A stretch of DNA of 64,000 nucleotides, from NCBI RefSeq assembly GCF_904061905.1, contig NZ_CAJFCI010000084.1, forward strand, positions 1 to 64,000. Direction: 5' to 3'. Source of the DNA: Zestomonas carbonaria. Its GTDB lineage: Bacteria > Pseudomonadota > Gammaproteobacteria > Pseudomonadales > Pseudomonadaceae. The first letter of the stretch is position 1, and each line of letters begins with the position of its first letter. The notes beneath the pieces are model-generated. The model had not been told where the DNA came from, made no database searches, and saw nothing but the letters and a program-made list of their open reading frames with translations. Positions 52,397 through 62,117 of this stretch are shown one piece after another. Position numbers and translations under genes: made by a program.

Positions 52397-52947
52397 TGGC
52401 CGATCTCGATGTTACCGACCATGCCCGCCTGGTAGTGGCCGGGAATGTTGCAGGCGAACTCCAGGCCGGTGGCCTGGGTGAAGGTCCAGGTCAGCTCGGC
52501 GCTCTTGCCCGGCTCGACCAGCACGCTGTTGGCGTGCTCGTGCTTCATCATCGCCGCGTGTTCGGCGCTGTCCATGCCGTGGCCCATCTGGCCGTGATCC
52601 ATCATATGGCCATGGTCCATGGGCATGTCGCGCTTCATTTCGGTCGGGGTGAGCATGCCCATCTGCTGCATCATCAGCATCTGCTTCTGGTGCTCGGCAT
52701 GCGCGGCGGCGTCTCCGAGGCTGAATTCGTGCAACAGGCTGCCCTCGTTCTTCAGCACGAAGCGCACGGTTTCGCCGGCCTTGACCTGCACGCTGGCCGG
52801 CTCGTAGTACATCTCGCCCAGGGTGATCTCGACGGTGCGGGTCGCCTCGGCGGGCTTGGCCGGATGGCCGAAGTTGTAGTGACCCGCATCGGCGAACGCG
52901 GAAGCGGCGAAAACGGCGGCCAGCAGTGGCAGGAGGCGCAGCGACAT
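52393..52947 (-). CDS. Cupredoxin-domain copper-binding protein
   Basis: This 184-residue periplasmic protein has a signal peptide (about 1-19, ending AFA) and a cupredoxin fold with type-1 copper ligands in LLHEFSLGD (His) and FACNIPGHYQAGM (Cys, His, Met). A central Met/His-rich loop (MKRDMPMDHGHMMDHGQMGH) would bind extra copper. It is the first gene of the copper operon, counterpart of PAO1 PA2807 by remembered order. Confidence 0.92.
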   Translation of the reverse strand: MSLRLLPLLAAVFAASAFADAGHYNFGHPAKPAEATRTVEITLGEMYYEPASVQVKAGETVRFVLKNEGSLLHEFSLGDAAAHAEHQKQMLMMQQMGMLTPTEMKRDMPMDHGHMMDHGQMGHGMDSAEHAAMMKHEHANSVLVEPGKSAELTWTFTQATGLEFACNIPGHYQAGMVGNIEIGQ

Positions 52948-53018
52948 AAGAGGAACTCCGGTCGGTGGTCGATATGACTATCCTGGCCGGGTGCGGCTGG
53001 CGTCAGGCTGACCGGAAG

Positions 53019-53034
53019 ATTACAAACCTGTCAG
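53019..53034. promoter_or_regulatory. CopR box between the cupredoxin and copR genes
   Basis: ATTACA-AACC-TGTCAG resembles the CopR/CusR box ATTACA-N4-TGTAAT, with one strong half and one relaxed half. It lies 71 bases before the cupredoxin start and 117 bases before copR, in the divergent gap. Copper control of the operon is inference from position. Confidence 0.5.
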
Positions 53035-53108
53035 GAAAGTGCGCTCCGGAAGCCAAACGCGGTATATGTTCGGGCGCCAGGAGACACCCATCGCTCTCCC
53101 GAAACACC

Positions 53109-53134
53109 GATCGCCAGCAAGCTGGCTCCTACAG
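53109..53134. repeat. Repeat, family E
   Basis: GATCGCCAGCAAGCTGGCTCCTACAG lies 17 bp before the copR start, inside its expected leader. Confidence 0.85.
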
Positions 53135-53151
53135 AATGCGAACGGAATCCA

Positions 53152-53832
53152 ATGAAACTGCTGATCGTCGAAGACGAACCCAAGACCGGCCAGTACCTGC
53201 GACAGGGCCTCAGCGAGGCCGGCTTCGCCGTCGAGCTGGCCCGTGACGGCATCGAAGGCCAGCACCTGGTCCTGAGCGGCGACCACGACCTGATCATCCT
53301 CGACGTGATGCTGCCCGGCCGCGACGGCTGGCAGATCCTGCACAGCCTGCGCGAGGCCGGCCTCGGCGTGCCGGTGCTGTTCCTCACCGCCCGCGACGCC
53401 GTGGAGGACCGCGTGCACGGCCTGGAGCTGGGCGCCGACGACTACCTGGTCAAGCCCTTCGCCTTCTCCGAGCTGCTGGCCCGCGTGCGCACCCTGCTGC
53501 GGCGTGGCAGCGGCGGCGCGCCGGTCACCCAGTTGCAGGCGGCCGACCTGTGCCTCGACCTGCTGCGTCGGCGGGCCGAGCGCGGCGGCCGGCGCATCGA
53601 CCTGACCGCCAAGGAATTCGCCCTGCTGGAGCTGCTGCTGCGGCGCCAGGGCGAGGTGCTGCCCAAGTCGCTGATCGCCTCGCAGGTGTGGGACATGAAC
53701 TTCGACAGCGACACCAACGTCATCGAGGTCGCCATCCGCCGCCTGCGCGCCAAGGTCGACGAGGGCTTCGCCGTCCCGCTGATCCATACCGTGCGCGGCA
53801 TGGGCTACGTGCTGGAGGAACGCGCCGGATGA
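53152..53832 (+). CDS. copR: CopR copper response regulator
   Basis: This 226-residue OmpR/PhoB-type regulator has a receiver domain (1-120, phospho-acceptor Asp51 in LIILDVMLPGRDG) and a C-terminal winged helix (about 128-226, with VWDMNFDSDTNVIEVAIRRLRAKVD). It overlaps copS by four bases (ATGA) and is divergent from the copper operon, whose CopR-like box lies between them. Named from context. Confidence 0.93.
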   Translation: MKLLIVEDEPKTGQYLRQGLSEAGFAVELARDGIEGQHLVLSGDHDLIILDVMLPGRDGWQILHSLREAGLGVPVLFLTARDAVEDRVHGLELGADDYLVKPFAFSELLARVRTLLRRGSGGAPVTQLQAADLCLDLLRRRAERGGRRIDLTAKEFALLELLLRRQGEVLPKSLIASQVWDMNFDSDTNVIEVAIRRLRAKVDEGFAVPLIHTVRGMGYVLEERAG

Positions 53833-55187
53833 GCCGACGCCTGTCGCTGGCCGGCCGCCTGGCCCTGCTGTTCGCCGCCTGTACCGCCACCGTGTCGCTG
53901 CTCGCCGGGGTGCTGTTCGACCGCGCCAGCGAGGCGCATTTCGTCGAGCTGGACCAGCAATTGCTGGCCGGCCGGCTGGACGTGCTGCGCAACCTGCTCG
54001 CCGGCCTCGACACCCCTGCCGGGCTGGCCGAACGACGCGCGGCGCTGGAAGCCGAACTGCGCCGCCATCCCGACCAGGCCTTGCAGATACTCGGCGCCGA
54101 CGGAGACCTGTGGTTCGCCAGCGACGATGCACCGGCCGAATCGCCCGGCGCCCACGGCGACCTGCATGCCTGGCATTCCGGCGATACCGACTACCGGGTG
54201 CTCGAAGCGCCGCTGCGCGAAGGCCAGACCGACTCGCCGCGCCTGCGCCTGCTGCTCGACATCACCCACCACCAGCACTTCCTGCAACGCATGCAGCGGC
54301 TGATCTGGCTGACCGTCGGCCTCAGCGCCCTGGCCACCGCGCTGCTCGGCGCCTGGGCGGCACGCAGCGGCCTGCGCCCGCTGCATCGCATGGCCGAGGT
54401 GGCGAGCGGCATTTCCGCCCGGTCGCTGACCCGGCGCCTGGACGAAACCGGCGCGCCGGCCGAGCTGGCCGAACCGATCCGCGCCTTCAACGCCATGCTG
54501 GAACGCCTGGAGGACGGCTTCACGCGGCTTTCCGCGTTCTCCGCCGACATCGCCCACGAGCTGCGTACGCCGCTGTCCAACCTGCTGACCCAGACCCAGG
54601 TGACCCTCGCCCAGCCCCGCGACGCCGAGGCCTACCGCGAGACGCTGCACGCCAATCTGGAAGAGCTGCAGCGGCTGGCGCAGATGGTCAACGACATGCT
54701 GTTCCTGGCCAAGTCCGAACACGGACTGCTGGCCCCGAACCGCGAGCGGTTGGCATTGCAGGACGAGCTGGACGCGCTGCTGGAGTTCTTCCAGCCGCTG
54801 GCCGAGGATCAGGACGTACGCCTGGTGCGCACCGGCCAGGGCCATCTGGCGGCGGATCGCGGCATGCTGCGGCGCGCCCTGAGCAACCTGCTGGACAATG
54901 CCCTGCGCTTCTCCCCACCGGGCGGCGAGGTTCGCGTGGCAGTCGCCGAAGATGCACAGGGTGTGCGCCTGGAAGTGGCCAACAGCGGCCCGGCGATCCC
55001 CGCCGAGCTGCTGCCGCGCCTGTTCGACCGTTTCTTCCGCATCGACCCGGCCCGCCGCGAAGGTCGTGGCGAACATGCAGGGCTGGGGCTGGCTATCACC
55101 CGCTCCATCGTGCGGGCTCATGGTGGGGAGATTCGTTGTGAGTCGGCGGAGGGCTGGACGCGGTTCGTGATGGAGTTTCCCCGGTAG
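53829..55187 (+). CDS. copS: CopS copper-sensing histidine kinase
   Basis: This 452-residue inner-membrane kinase has a first membrane span (about 8-30), a His-containing periplasmic domain (about 31-155), a second span (about 157-177), HAMP, the H-box FSADIAHELRTPLSNLLTQ (His243), and the ATPase domain with NLLDNALRFSPPGGEV and GLGLAITRSIV. Its TAG stop (55185-55187) is the start of a family B repeat (GTAGCCCGGATG). Confidence 0.92.
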   Translation: MSRRLSLAGRLALLFAACTATVSLLAGVLFDRASEAHFVELDQQLLAGRLDVLRNLLAGLDTPAGLAERRAALEAELRRHPDQALQILGADGDLWFASDDAPAESPGAHGDLHAWHSGDTDYRVLEAPLREGQTDSPRLRLLLDITHHQHFLQRMQRLIWLTVGLSALATALLGAWAARSGLRPLHRMAEVASGISARSLTRRLDETGAPAELAEPIRAFNAMLERLEDGFTRLSAFSADIAHELRTPLSNLLTQTQVTLAQPRDAEAYRETLHANLEELQRLAQMVNDMLFLAKSEHGLLAPNRERLALQDELDALLEFFQPLAEDQDVRLVRTGQGHLAADRGMLRRALSNLLDNALRFSPPGGEVRVAVAEDAQGVRLEVANSGPAIPAELLPRLFDRFFRIDPARREGRGEHAGLGLAITRSIVRAHGGEIRCESAEGWTRFVMEFPR

Positions 55188-55703
55188 CCCGGATGCAATC
55201 CGGGCTACCGGGCGGGCACGATCGACTCCCCTCTCCCATTCATGGGAGAGGGGTGACTGTGGCTGACAGTTCGGAGTGCAGGGAAACAACTTCAAAGCCC
55301 CCTGAGAGAGTTGGGAAGAGGGTCATCGTCTGCCGGACGGCTCAGCCCCTCACCCCAGCCCTCTCCCGGAGGGAGAGGGGGTTGTCCGTGCTCGTAGCCC
55401 GGATGCAGTCCAAGGCTCCGGCAACCCCGCCTCCCGGTTCTCATCCGGGCTACCAAGCACGCACGCTCGGCTCCCCTCTCCCATTCATGGGAGAGGGGCT
55501 GGGAGAGAGGGTCATCGTCTGCCGGACGGCTCAGCCCCTCACCCCAACCCTCTCCCGGAGGGAGAGGGGGTTGTCCGTGCACGTAGCCCGGATGCAATCC
55601 GGGGCTCCGGCAGCTCTGCTTCCTGGTTCTCATCCGGGCTACCAAGCACGCACGCTCGGCTCCCCTCTCCCATTCATGGGAGAGGGGCTGGGGGAGAGGG
55701 TTG
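55184..55703. repeat. Gene-free gap with a duplicated ~189-bp repeat cassette
   Basis: The gap starts with a family B unit (with the copS stop) and a family A unit, then two direct copies of a cassette (55322-55510 and 55511-55699). Each contains GTCATCGTCTGCCGGACGGC, CAGCCCCTCACCCCA.CCCTC, a family B pair and CATTCATGGGAGAGGGGCTG. The copies differ at scattered positions. Confidence 0.9.
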
Positions 55704-55706
55704 CCG

Positions 55707-58700
55707 TCAGGCCAGCGCCGGCTCTTCCGCGCGGATCGGCTGCCAGCGGCGTAGCAACTGGTACAGCGTCGGCACCACGAACAGGGTGAAGAAGGTGCCG
55801 ACCAGCAGGCCGCCAACGATCACCAGGCCGATCTGCTGGCGGCTTTCCGCGCCGGCGCCGCTGGCCAGGGCCAGCGGCAGCGAGCCGAGGACCATCGCCC
55901 CGGTGGTCATCAGGATCGGCCGCAGGCGCTGCACCGAGGCTTCCAGCACCGCTTCGTGCAGCTCCCTGCCCTCGCGCAGCAGGCGGTTGGCGAACTCGAC
56001 GATGAGGATGCCGTGCTTGGTGATCAGGCCGATCAGGGTGACCATCCCCACCTGCGAGTAGATGTTCAGGGTTCCGCCGAACAGCGTCAGGGCGAGCAAG
56101 GCGCCGGCCATCGACAGCGGTACGCTGAACAGGATGATCAGCGGGTCGCTGAAACTCTCGAACTGCGCCGCCAGCACCAGGTAGATGAACACCAGGGCCA
56201 GCGCGAAGGTCAGCGCCACGTCGCTGCCCGACGCCTTGAAGTCGCGCGAGATGCCGGTGTAGTCGAACTGGGTGTCCTCCGGGAACACCTCCTCGGCGGC
56301 GTTCTCCAGGTACTCCAGCGCCTCGCCCAGGGTGTAGCCGGAGCCAACGTTGGCGTTGATGGTGACCGCACGCAACTGGTTGAAGTGGTTCAGCTCACGT
56401 GGCGCCACGGTTTCCCGCACCTCGATCAGGTTGGAAAGCTGCACCATGCTGCCGTCGCGGCCGCGCACGTAGACGCGGTTGAGGTCGTCCGGGTTGCTGC
56501 GGTCGACGTTGGCCAGTTGCACCAGCACGTCGTATTGCTCGCCGCTCTGCTTGAAGCGGGTAACCTGGCGGCTGCCGAACAGGCTTTCCAGGCTGCGGCC
56601 GATGGTCGCCACGTCGGTACCCACCGCCACCGCCTGCTCGCGGTTGACCGTCACCTTGAGCTGCGGCGTGTTCAGCTTGAGGTCGGTGTCCACGCTCTCC
56701 AGGCCGGGATAGTCGCGCACCCTGGCCAGCAACTGGTCGACGTATTGCTGCAACTCCACGTATTCCAGCGAGCTGCGGATGACGAAGTTGACCGGCTGGG
56801 TGCGGGCGCTCTGCCCCAGCGGCGGCCGGTTGATCGGGAAGGCCTGCACACCGGGGACGTCGCGCAGCTTGGGCAGCAGTTCGTCGCGGATCTCGAACTG
56901 GTTGCGCGCACGCTCGCTCCAGTCCGTCAGCTTCATGAACGAGATGCTCTGCGACACCGTGGGGAAGCCGACGATGACCATGTAGCGGTGGGTTTCCGGG
57001 ATCGATGCGTAGGCCTCTTCCACCTGCCGGGCATAGCGGCTGGTATAGCCGACCGTGGCGCCGTCCGGGCTGCGGATCGAGCCGACGATGGTGCCGGTGT
57101 CCTCGGTGGGCGCCAGCTCGCTGCGCAGGCTGCTGAACAGCCAGGCGCAGATCACCAGGATGCCGAGCAGCACCAGCACCACCAGCCCCCAGTGCCGCAG
57201 CACACGCTCCAGCAGGTGGCGGTAGCTGTAGGTCAGGTTGTGCAGGAAGCTTTCGATCAGGTTGTACAGGAAATTGTGCTTTTCCTGCGGCACATGGGGC
57301 TTGAGCAGGCGGCCGCACATCATCGGCGACAGGGTCAGGGCGACGAAGCCGGAAACCAGCACCGCCCCGGCCAGGGTCCAGGCGAATTCGGTGAACAGCT
57401 TCCCGGTGGTGCCCTGCATGAAGCCGATCGGCGCGTAGACGGCGGCCAGGGTCAGGGTCATGGCGATCACCGCGAAGACGATCTCGCGGCTGCCCTTGTA
57501 GGCGGCCTCGAGCGGCTTCATGCCCTCCTCGATGTGCCGGTGGATGTTCTCCAGCACCACGATGGCGTCGTCCACCACCAGGCCGATGGCCAGGACCATG
57601 GCCAGCAGGGTCAGGGTATTCACCGTGAAGCCCATCGCCGCCATCAGGGCGAAGGCGCCGATCAGCGACACGGGAATGGTCACCAGCGGGATCAGCGTGG
57701 CGCGCAGCGAGCGAAGGAACAGGAAGATGATCAGGATGACCAGCACCACCGCTTCCCAGATGGTCGCGTAGACGTTCTTGATCGACTCGCGGATGAACAG
57801 CGAGTTGTCGTTGGCCACCGCCATCTGCATGCCTTCCGGCAGGAGCTCGCGGATTTCCGGCATCGCGGCGTTGAGGCCGTCGGAGATTTCCAGCGGGTTG
57901 GCGGTGGCCTGCTTGATCAGCCCCAGGGTCACCGCCGGGCGACCGTTGAAGCGCACCACGGTACGCTCGTCGGCGGCGCCGATCTCGGCATGGCCGACGT
58001 CGGACAGGCGCAGCAGGTAGCCACGCGAGTCGTCGAGGATCAGGTCGTTGAATTCCTCCGGGGTCTTCAGGTCGGTTTCCGACAGCACGGTGAACTCGCG
58101 CTGCACCGACTCGATGCGCCCGGCGGGAATCTCCACGTTCTGCCGGCGCAGGGCGTCTTCCACGTCCTGCACGGTGAGGTCGTGGGCGGCCAGCTTCTCC
58201 GGGGCCAGCCAGATACGCATGGCGTAGGTGCGCGCGCCGCGGATCAACACTTCGGAAACGCCGCGGATGGTTTGCAGGCGGTCCTGGATCACTCGCTCCA
58301 GCACGTCGGTGATTTCCATCGGCGAGTGGTGCTCGCTGTAGAAGGCGATCCAGATCACCGGCTGGGCGTCGGCCTCGACCTTCTGCACCATGGGCTCGTC
58401 GATCTCGTCCGGCAGCAGGCTGCGCACCCGGCCGAGGCGGTCGCGCACGTCGTTGGCCGCCTCGTCGGAGTTGGTGCCAAGGCGGAACTGGGCGGTGATC
58501 TGGGTGTTCTCCGAGCGACTGATGGAAGCGACGAAGTCCAGCCCCTCGATGCCCGAGAGCACGTCCTCGATGGGCTGCGCCACCTGGGACTCCATGATCT
58601 CCGGACTGGCGCCGGGATAGACGACGTTGACCGTGACGATCGGCACGTCGATGTTCGGATACTCGCGCACCGTCAACCGCTGGTAGGCCATCAGGCCCAG

Positions 58701-58769
58701 CAGCACCACGACCAGCGACAGGACCGTGGCGAATACCGGCCGGCGGATGCAGATGTCCGAGAGTGTCAT
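55707..58769 (-). CDS. RND-family inner-membrane efflux transporter
   Basis: This 1020-residue HAE1-type RND pump starts MTLSDICIRRPVFATVLSLVV and has the proton-relay pair in LVVDDAIVVLENIHRH near residue 400, twelve helices and two periplasmic loops. It resembles AcrB/MexW-like pumps; the substrate is not deducible. Its start overlaps the adaptor gene by four bases. No outer-membrane partner gene is adjacent, so it likely uses an OprM-type channel elsewhere. The gene ends 20 bases from a repeat cassette. Confidence 0.93.
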   Translation of the reverse strand: MTLSDICIRRPVFATVLSLVVVLLGLMAYQRLTVREYPNIDVPIVTVNVVYPGASPEIMESQVAQPIEDVLSGIEGLDFVASISRSENTQITAQFRLGTNSDEAANDVRDRLGRVRSLLPDEIDEPMVQKVEADAQPVIWIAFYSEHHSPMEITDVLERVIQDRLQTIRGVSEVLIRGARTYAMRIWLAPEKLAAHDLTVQDVEDALRRQNVEIPAGRIESVQREFTVLSETDLKTPEEFNDLILDDSRGYLLRLSDVGHAEIGAADERTVVRFNGRPAVTLGLIKQATANPLEISDGLNAAMPEIRELLPEGMQMAVANDNSLFIRESIKNVYATIWEAVVLVILIIFLFLRSLRATLIPLVTIPVSLIGAFALMAAMGFTVNTLTLLAMVLAIGLVVDDAIVVLENIHRHIEEGMKPLEAAYKGSREIVFAVIAMTLTLAAVYAPIGFMQGTTGKLFTEFAWTLAGAVLVSGFVALTLSPMMCGRLLKPHVPQEKHNFLYNLIESFLHNLTYSYRHLLERVLRHWGLVVLVLLGILVICAWLFSSLRSELAPTEDTGTIVGSIRSPDGATVGYTSRYARQVEEAYASIPETHRYMVIVGFPTVSQSISFMKLTDWSERARNQFEIRDELLPKLRDVPGVQAFPINRPPLGQSARTQPVNFVIRSSLEYVELQQYVDQLLARVRDYPGLESVDTDLKLNTPQLKVTVNREQAVAVGTDVATIGRSLESLFGSRQVTRFKQSGEQYDVLVQLANVDRSNPDDLNRVYVRGRDGSMVQLSNLIEVRETVAPRELNHFNQLRAVTINANVGSGYTLGEALEYLENAAEEVFPEDTQFDYTGISRDFKASGSDVALTFALALVFIYLVLAAQFESFSDPLIILFSVPLSMAGALLALTLFGGTLNIYSQVGMVTLIGLITKHGILIVEFANRLLREGRELHEAVLEASVQRLRPILMTTGAMVLGSLPLALASGAGAESRQQIGLVIVGGLLVGTFFTLFVVPTLYQLLRRWQPIRAEEPALA

Positions 58770-59791
58770 GCGCCCTCACCCCGCTCCACGGTGCGCACCT
58801 CGTCGCCCGGCTCGACCTTCTGCCAGCCGGCGGTGATCACCCACTCGTTGCCTTGCAGCCCTTCGCGCACCTCGGCCTTGCCGCGCTGGCGCTGGCCGAT
58901 GCGGATCTGCCGGCGCTCCACCTTGCCGTCCACCACCAGGTTGACGAACTGCAACTGCCCCATGGGCATCACCGCTTCCTCGGGAATCAGCAGCGCCGCC
59001 GGGCGCTCGGCGAGGATCACCGACACCTTGACGAACTGGCCGGGTTTGAGGCGGAAGTCGGCGTTGGCGATCTGCGCGCGGATCGCCTGGCTGCGGCCGA
59101 CCTCGTCCAGGCGCGGGTTGAGGGCGACGATCTCGCCCCGGAAACGCTCGCCCGGATAGGCGTCCAGGGACAGTTCGATGGGCTGGCCGATGCGAACCTG
59201 GCTGACCGCCTTCTGGGGGACGCGGAAATCCACCTTGAGCGGGTCGAGCACTTCCAGGTTGACGATGTCCTGGCCGGCGCTGAGGTAGTCGCCGATGCTC
59301 ACCTGGCGCAGACCGAGCACGCCGTCGTAGGGCGCGCGTATCTGCGTCTTGTCCAGCCGCGCCTGGGCCAGTGCCAGGCTGGCGCGCATCGCCTGCTGCT
59401 GGGACTGCGCCTCGTCCCGGGCCTGGGCATTGCTGGCACCGCGCTGGAACAGCATCTGCGCGCGCTGGTAGTTCTTCTCCGCCAGGTCGAGGTTGGCCCG
59501 GGCCTGGGCCAGTTCGGCACGGGTGATGGCGTCGTCCAGGCTGACCAGCAATTCCCCGGCCTTCACCGCTTCGCCTTCGCGAAAGTGCACGGCGGCGATG
59601 CGCCCCTCGATCTCCGGGCGAATCATCACCGACTCGTCGGAACGCAGCGAACCGAAGGTGATCAGCTCGTCGCGGACTAGGGCGCGCTGCGGTTCGGCGA
59701 TCTCGACCAGCGGCGCCAGCCCGTTCTCCTGGGCGAAACCGACGATCGGCAACAATGCAGCCAGCAACCAAAGACAGGAACGGGCGGACAT
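58766..59791 (-). CDS. RND efflux periplasmic adaptor
   Basis: This 341-residue membrane-fusion protein has a signal peptide (about 1-20, ending GFA), not an obvious lipobox. It shows SVMIRPEIEGRIAAVHFREGEAV (first lipoyl half), a short helical hairpin with RAELAQARANLDLAEKNYQRAQMLFQRG, the second lipoyl half KTQIRAPYDGVLGLRQVSIGDYLSAGQ and the barrel/MP domains. The start at 59791 has GAGG upstream. It precedes the pump gene with a four-base overlap. Confidence 0.93.
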   Translation of the reverse strand: MSARSCLWLLAALLPIVGFAQENGLAPLVEIAEPQRALVRDELITFGSLRSDESVMIRPEIEGRIAAVHFREGEAVKAGELLVSLDDAITRAELAQARANLDLAEKNYQRAQMLFQRGASNAQARDEAQSQQQAMRASLALAQARLDKTQIRAPYDGVLGLRQVSIGDYLSAGQDIVNLEVLDPLKVDFRVPQKAVSQVRIGQPIELSLDAYPGERFRGEIVALNPRLDEVGRSQAIRAQIANADFRLKPGQFVKVSVILAERPAALLIPEEAVMPMGQLQFVNLVVDGKVERRQIRIGQRQRGKAEVREGLQGNEWVITAGWQKVEPGDEVRTVERGEGA

Positions 59792-59975
59792 GGAAGACCT
59801 CTGTGGCAAAGGGATCAAGGCAGTATGCCTGCCGAATGCGTCAATCACGAGATATCCCTGAACCCGAATGCGTAACGCACTGTTTTAGCTTCTCAAAGGC
59901 CTCCATGACCGCCGGATCGCGGGCCGCTCCGGCCGGCTGCCTATACTGCAAGACATTCGGTGAGCGGAGGTGGTC

Positions 59976-62021
59976 ATGGCGAACTACTCGGTCGAAGACA
60001 TCCGCACGGTCGCCCTGGTCGGCCAGGGCGACAGCGGCAAGACGAGCCTGGTCGAGGCGCTGCTGCACCGCAGCGGCGCCATCGGCAGCATGGGCTCCCT
60101 GGAACGTGGCGATACGGTCTGCGACTTCGACCCGCTGGAGCGCGAATACCGCCACTCCCTAACCTCGGCGCTGGCACGCTGCAATCACGCCGGCGCCGAG
60201 ATCAACCTGATCGATACCCCCGGTTATCCCGATTTCATCGGCCAGGCCATCGCCGCCCTGGCCGCGGTGGAGACCGCGCTGGTGGTGGTCAATGCGCAGA
60301 GCGGCATCGAGCTGACCACCCGGCGGATGATGGCCATGGCCGGCGAGCGCGGCTTGTGCCGGCTGCTGGTGGTGAACAAGATCGACGCCGAGCGGGTCGA
60401 CCTGCCCGGCGTGCTCGCCGAGCTGCGCGAAGCGTTCGGCAAGGAGGTGCTGCCCATCAACCTGCCGGCCGACAGCGCCAGCCGGGTGGTGGACTGCTTC
60501 TTCGAGCCGGATGGGGACACCGACTTCTCTTCGGTGGCGGAAGCCCACCAAGCCCTGGTCGACCAGGTGGTGGAAGTCGACGAAGAGCTCATGGCGCGCT
60601 ACCTGGAACAGGGCGAGATCAGCCCGGAGGAGCTTCACGAGCCCTTCGAGCGGGCGTTGCGCGAGGGCCACCTGATCCCCCTGTGCTTCGTCTCCACGCG
60701 CACCGGCGCCGGGGTCGGCGAGTTGCTCGATATCCTCGCCCGGCTCGCTCCCAACCCCAGAGAAGGCAACCCGCCGCTGTTCCTCAAGGGCGAAGGCGCC
60801 GAGGCGCGGCCTTTCCGCTCGCGACCCGACCCGCAGGGCCATGTGCTGGCCCATGTGTTCAAGGTGGTGATGGACCCCTTCGTCGGCAAGCTCGGCATCT
60901 TCCGCGTCCACCAGGGCACCCTGCAACGTGACATGCAGTTGTTCGTCGGCGATGGCCGCAAGCCGTTCAAGCTCGGCCACCTGCTGCGCCTGCAAGGCAA
61001 GCGCCACGAGGAGGTAGCGCAACTGATCCCCGGCGACTTCGGCGCCCTGACCAAGGTCGACGAGGTGGAGTTCGACGTGGTGCTGCACGACTCCCACGAC
61101 GAGGACCAGATCCGCCTCAAGCCGCTGGACTTCCCGGAACCGATGCTCGGCCTGGCCATCGAGGCGAAGCGCCGTGGCGACGAACAACGCATCGCCGAAG
61201 TGCTCGCCCGCCTGCAGGCCGAGGATCCCTGCGTCAAGCTCGACTACCGCCCGGCCACCCAGGAAACCGTGCTGCGCGGCATGGGCGAGCTGCACCTGCG
61301 CTACCTGCTCGACCGCCTGGCCGGCAACTACAAGCTGGACGTGGAGACCCGCCCTCCCCGCGTGCCCTACCAGGAAACCATCACCCGCCCGGCCGAAGGC
61401 CACAGCCGGCACAAGAAGCAGACCGGCGGCGCCGGCCAGTTCGGCGAGGTGTTCCTGCGCGTCGAACCGCTGCCGCGCGGTGCCGGCTTCGAGTTCGTCG
61501 ACGAGGTCAAGGGCGGCGTGATTCCCTCGCAGTTCATCCCCTCGGTGGAAAAAGGCGTGCGCTCGGTGCTGGAAAGCGGCCCGCTGGCGGGCTATCCGGT
61601 GGTGGACGTCAAGGTCACCGTCTACGACGGCAAGCACCACCCGGTTGACTCCAAGGACATCGCCTTCCAGTCCGCCGGGCGCAAGGCGATGCTCGATGGC
61701 CTGCGCGAAGCCGGCTGCATCGCCCTGGAGCCGATCGTGGCGATCGAGGTCACGGCGCCGGAAGCGAATATCGGCGACATCACCACCGACCTGATCGGCC
61801 GCCGTGGCCAGGTGCTCGGCACCGAGCCGCTATCCCAGGGCCTGGCGCTGATCCGTGGCCAGGTGCCGCTGGCCGAGCTGGAAGGCTACGCCGGCCGGCT
61901 CAAGTCGATCACCGCCGGCCAGGGCGCCTACGGCATGCTGCTCGACCACTACGACCGAGTGCCGCAGGACGTGCAGCAACGCCTGGCGGCAGCGCACAAG
62001 GCGGTTCAGGAAGAGGATTGA
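59976..62021 (+). CDS. EF-G-like translational GTPase with altered switch I
   Basis: This 681-residue EF-G-family GTPase has G1 GQGDSGKT (16-23), G3 DTPGY (80-84), G4 NKID (134-137), and domains II-V including the domain-IV segment GHSRHKKQTGGAGQFGEVF. The EF-G switch I ERGITI motif is absent; the segment ERGDTVCDFDPLEREYRHSLTS occupies that place. It is thus an EF-G-like paralogue (FusA2-type) whose role in translation is uncertain. The ATG at 59976 has GGAGG at good spacing, preferred over a GTG at 59970. Confidence 0.9.
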   Translation: MANYSVEDIRTVALVGQGDSGKTSLVEALLHRSGAIGSMGSLERGDTVCDFDPLEREYRHSLTSALARCNHAGAEINLIDTPGYPDFIGQAIAALAAVETALVVVNAQSGIELTTRRMMAMAGERGLCRLLVVNKIDAERVDLPGVLAELREAFGKEVLPINLPADSASRVVDCFFEPDGDTDFSSVAEAHQALVDQVVEVDEELMARYLEQGEISPEELHEPFERALREGHLIPLCFVSTRTGAGVGELLDILARLAPNPREGNPPLFLKGEGAEARPFRSRPDPQGHVLAHVFKVVMDPFVGKLGIFRVHQGTLQRDMQLFVGDGRKPFKLGHLLRLQGKRHEEVAQLIPGDFGALTKVDEVEFDVVLHDSHDEDQIRLKPLDFPEPMLGLAIEAKRRGDEQRIAEVLARLQAEDPCVKLDYRPATQETVLRGMGELHLRYLLDRLAGNYKLDVETRPPRVPYQETITRPAEGHSRHKKQTGGAGQFGEVFLRVEPLPRGAGFEFVDEVKGGVIPSQFIPSVEKGVRSVLESGPLAGYPVVDVKVTVYDGKHHPVDSKDIAFQSAGRKAMLDGLREAGCIALEPIVAIEVTAPEANIGDITTDLIGRRGQVLGTEPLSQGLALIRGQVPLAELEGYAGRLKSITAGQGAYGMLLDHYDRVPQDVQQRLAAAHKAVQEED

Positions 62022-62034
62022 CGCAGCTCTCCAT

Positions 62035-62110
62035 AGGGTGGGCTTCAGCCCACCAACCGGGTTCGAACCCTCATTGGTGGGCTGAAACGGAGCGCCGCCC
62101 GGCCCACCCT
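62035..62110. repeat. Palindromic repeat, family F (TGGGCTTCAGCCCACCA)
   Basis: AGGGTGGGCTTCAGCCCACCAA at the left, TTGGTGGGCTGAAACGG in the middle and GGCCCACCCT at the right can form nested pairs. It lies between the convergent EF-G-like and ABC-permease genes and may act as their terminator. Confidence 0.8.
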
Positions 62111-62117
62111 GCGGTCT

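Noticed and set aside
55184..55703. CRISPR array or insertion sequence in the repeat clusters
   Set aside because: Units are palindromic modules of mixed families without regular spacers, cas genes or transposase genes; the duplicated cassettes number only two.
55956..59159. A 1067-codon open frame antisense to the RND pump
   Set aside because: The low-complexity His/Gln/Asp/Gly composition and exact overlap with a real gene indicate a shadow frame.
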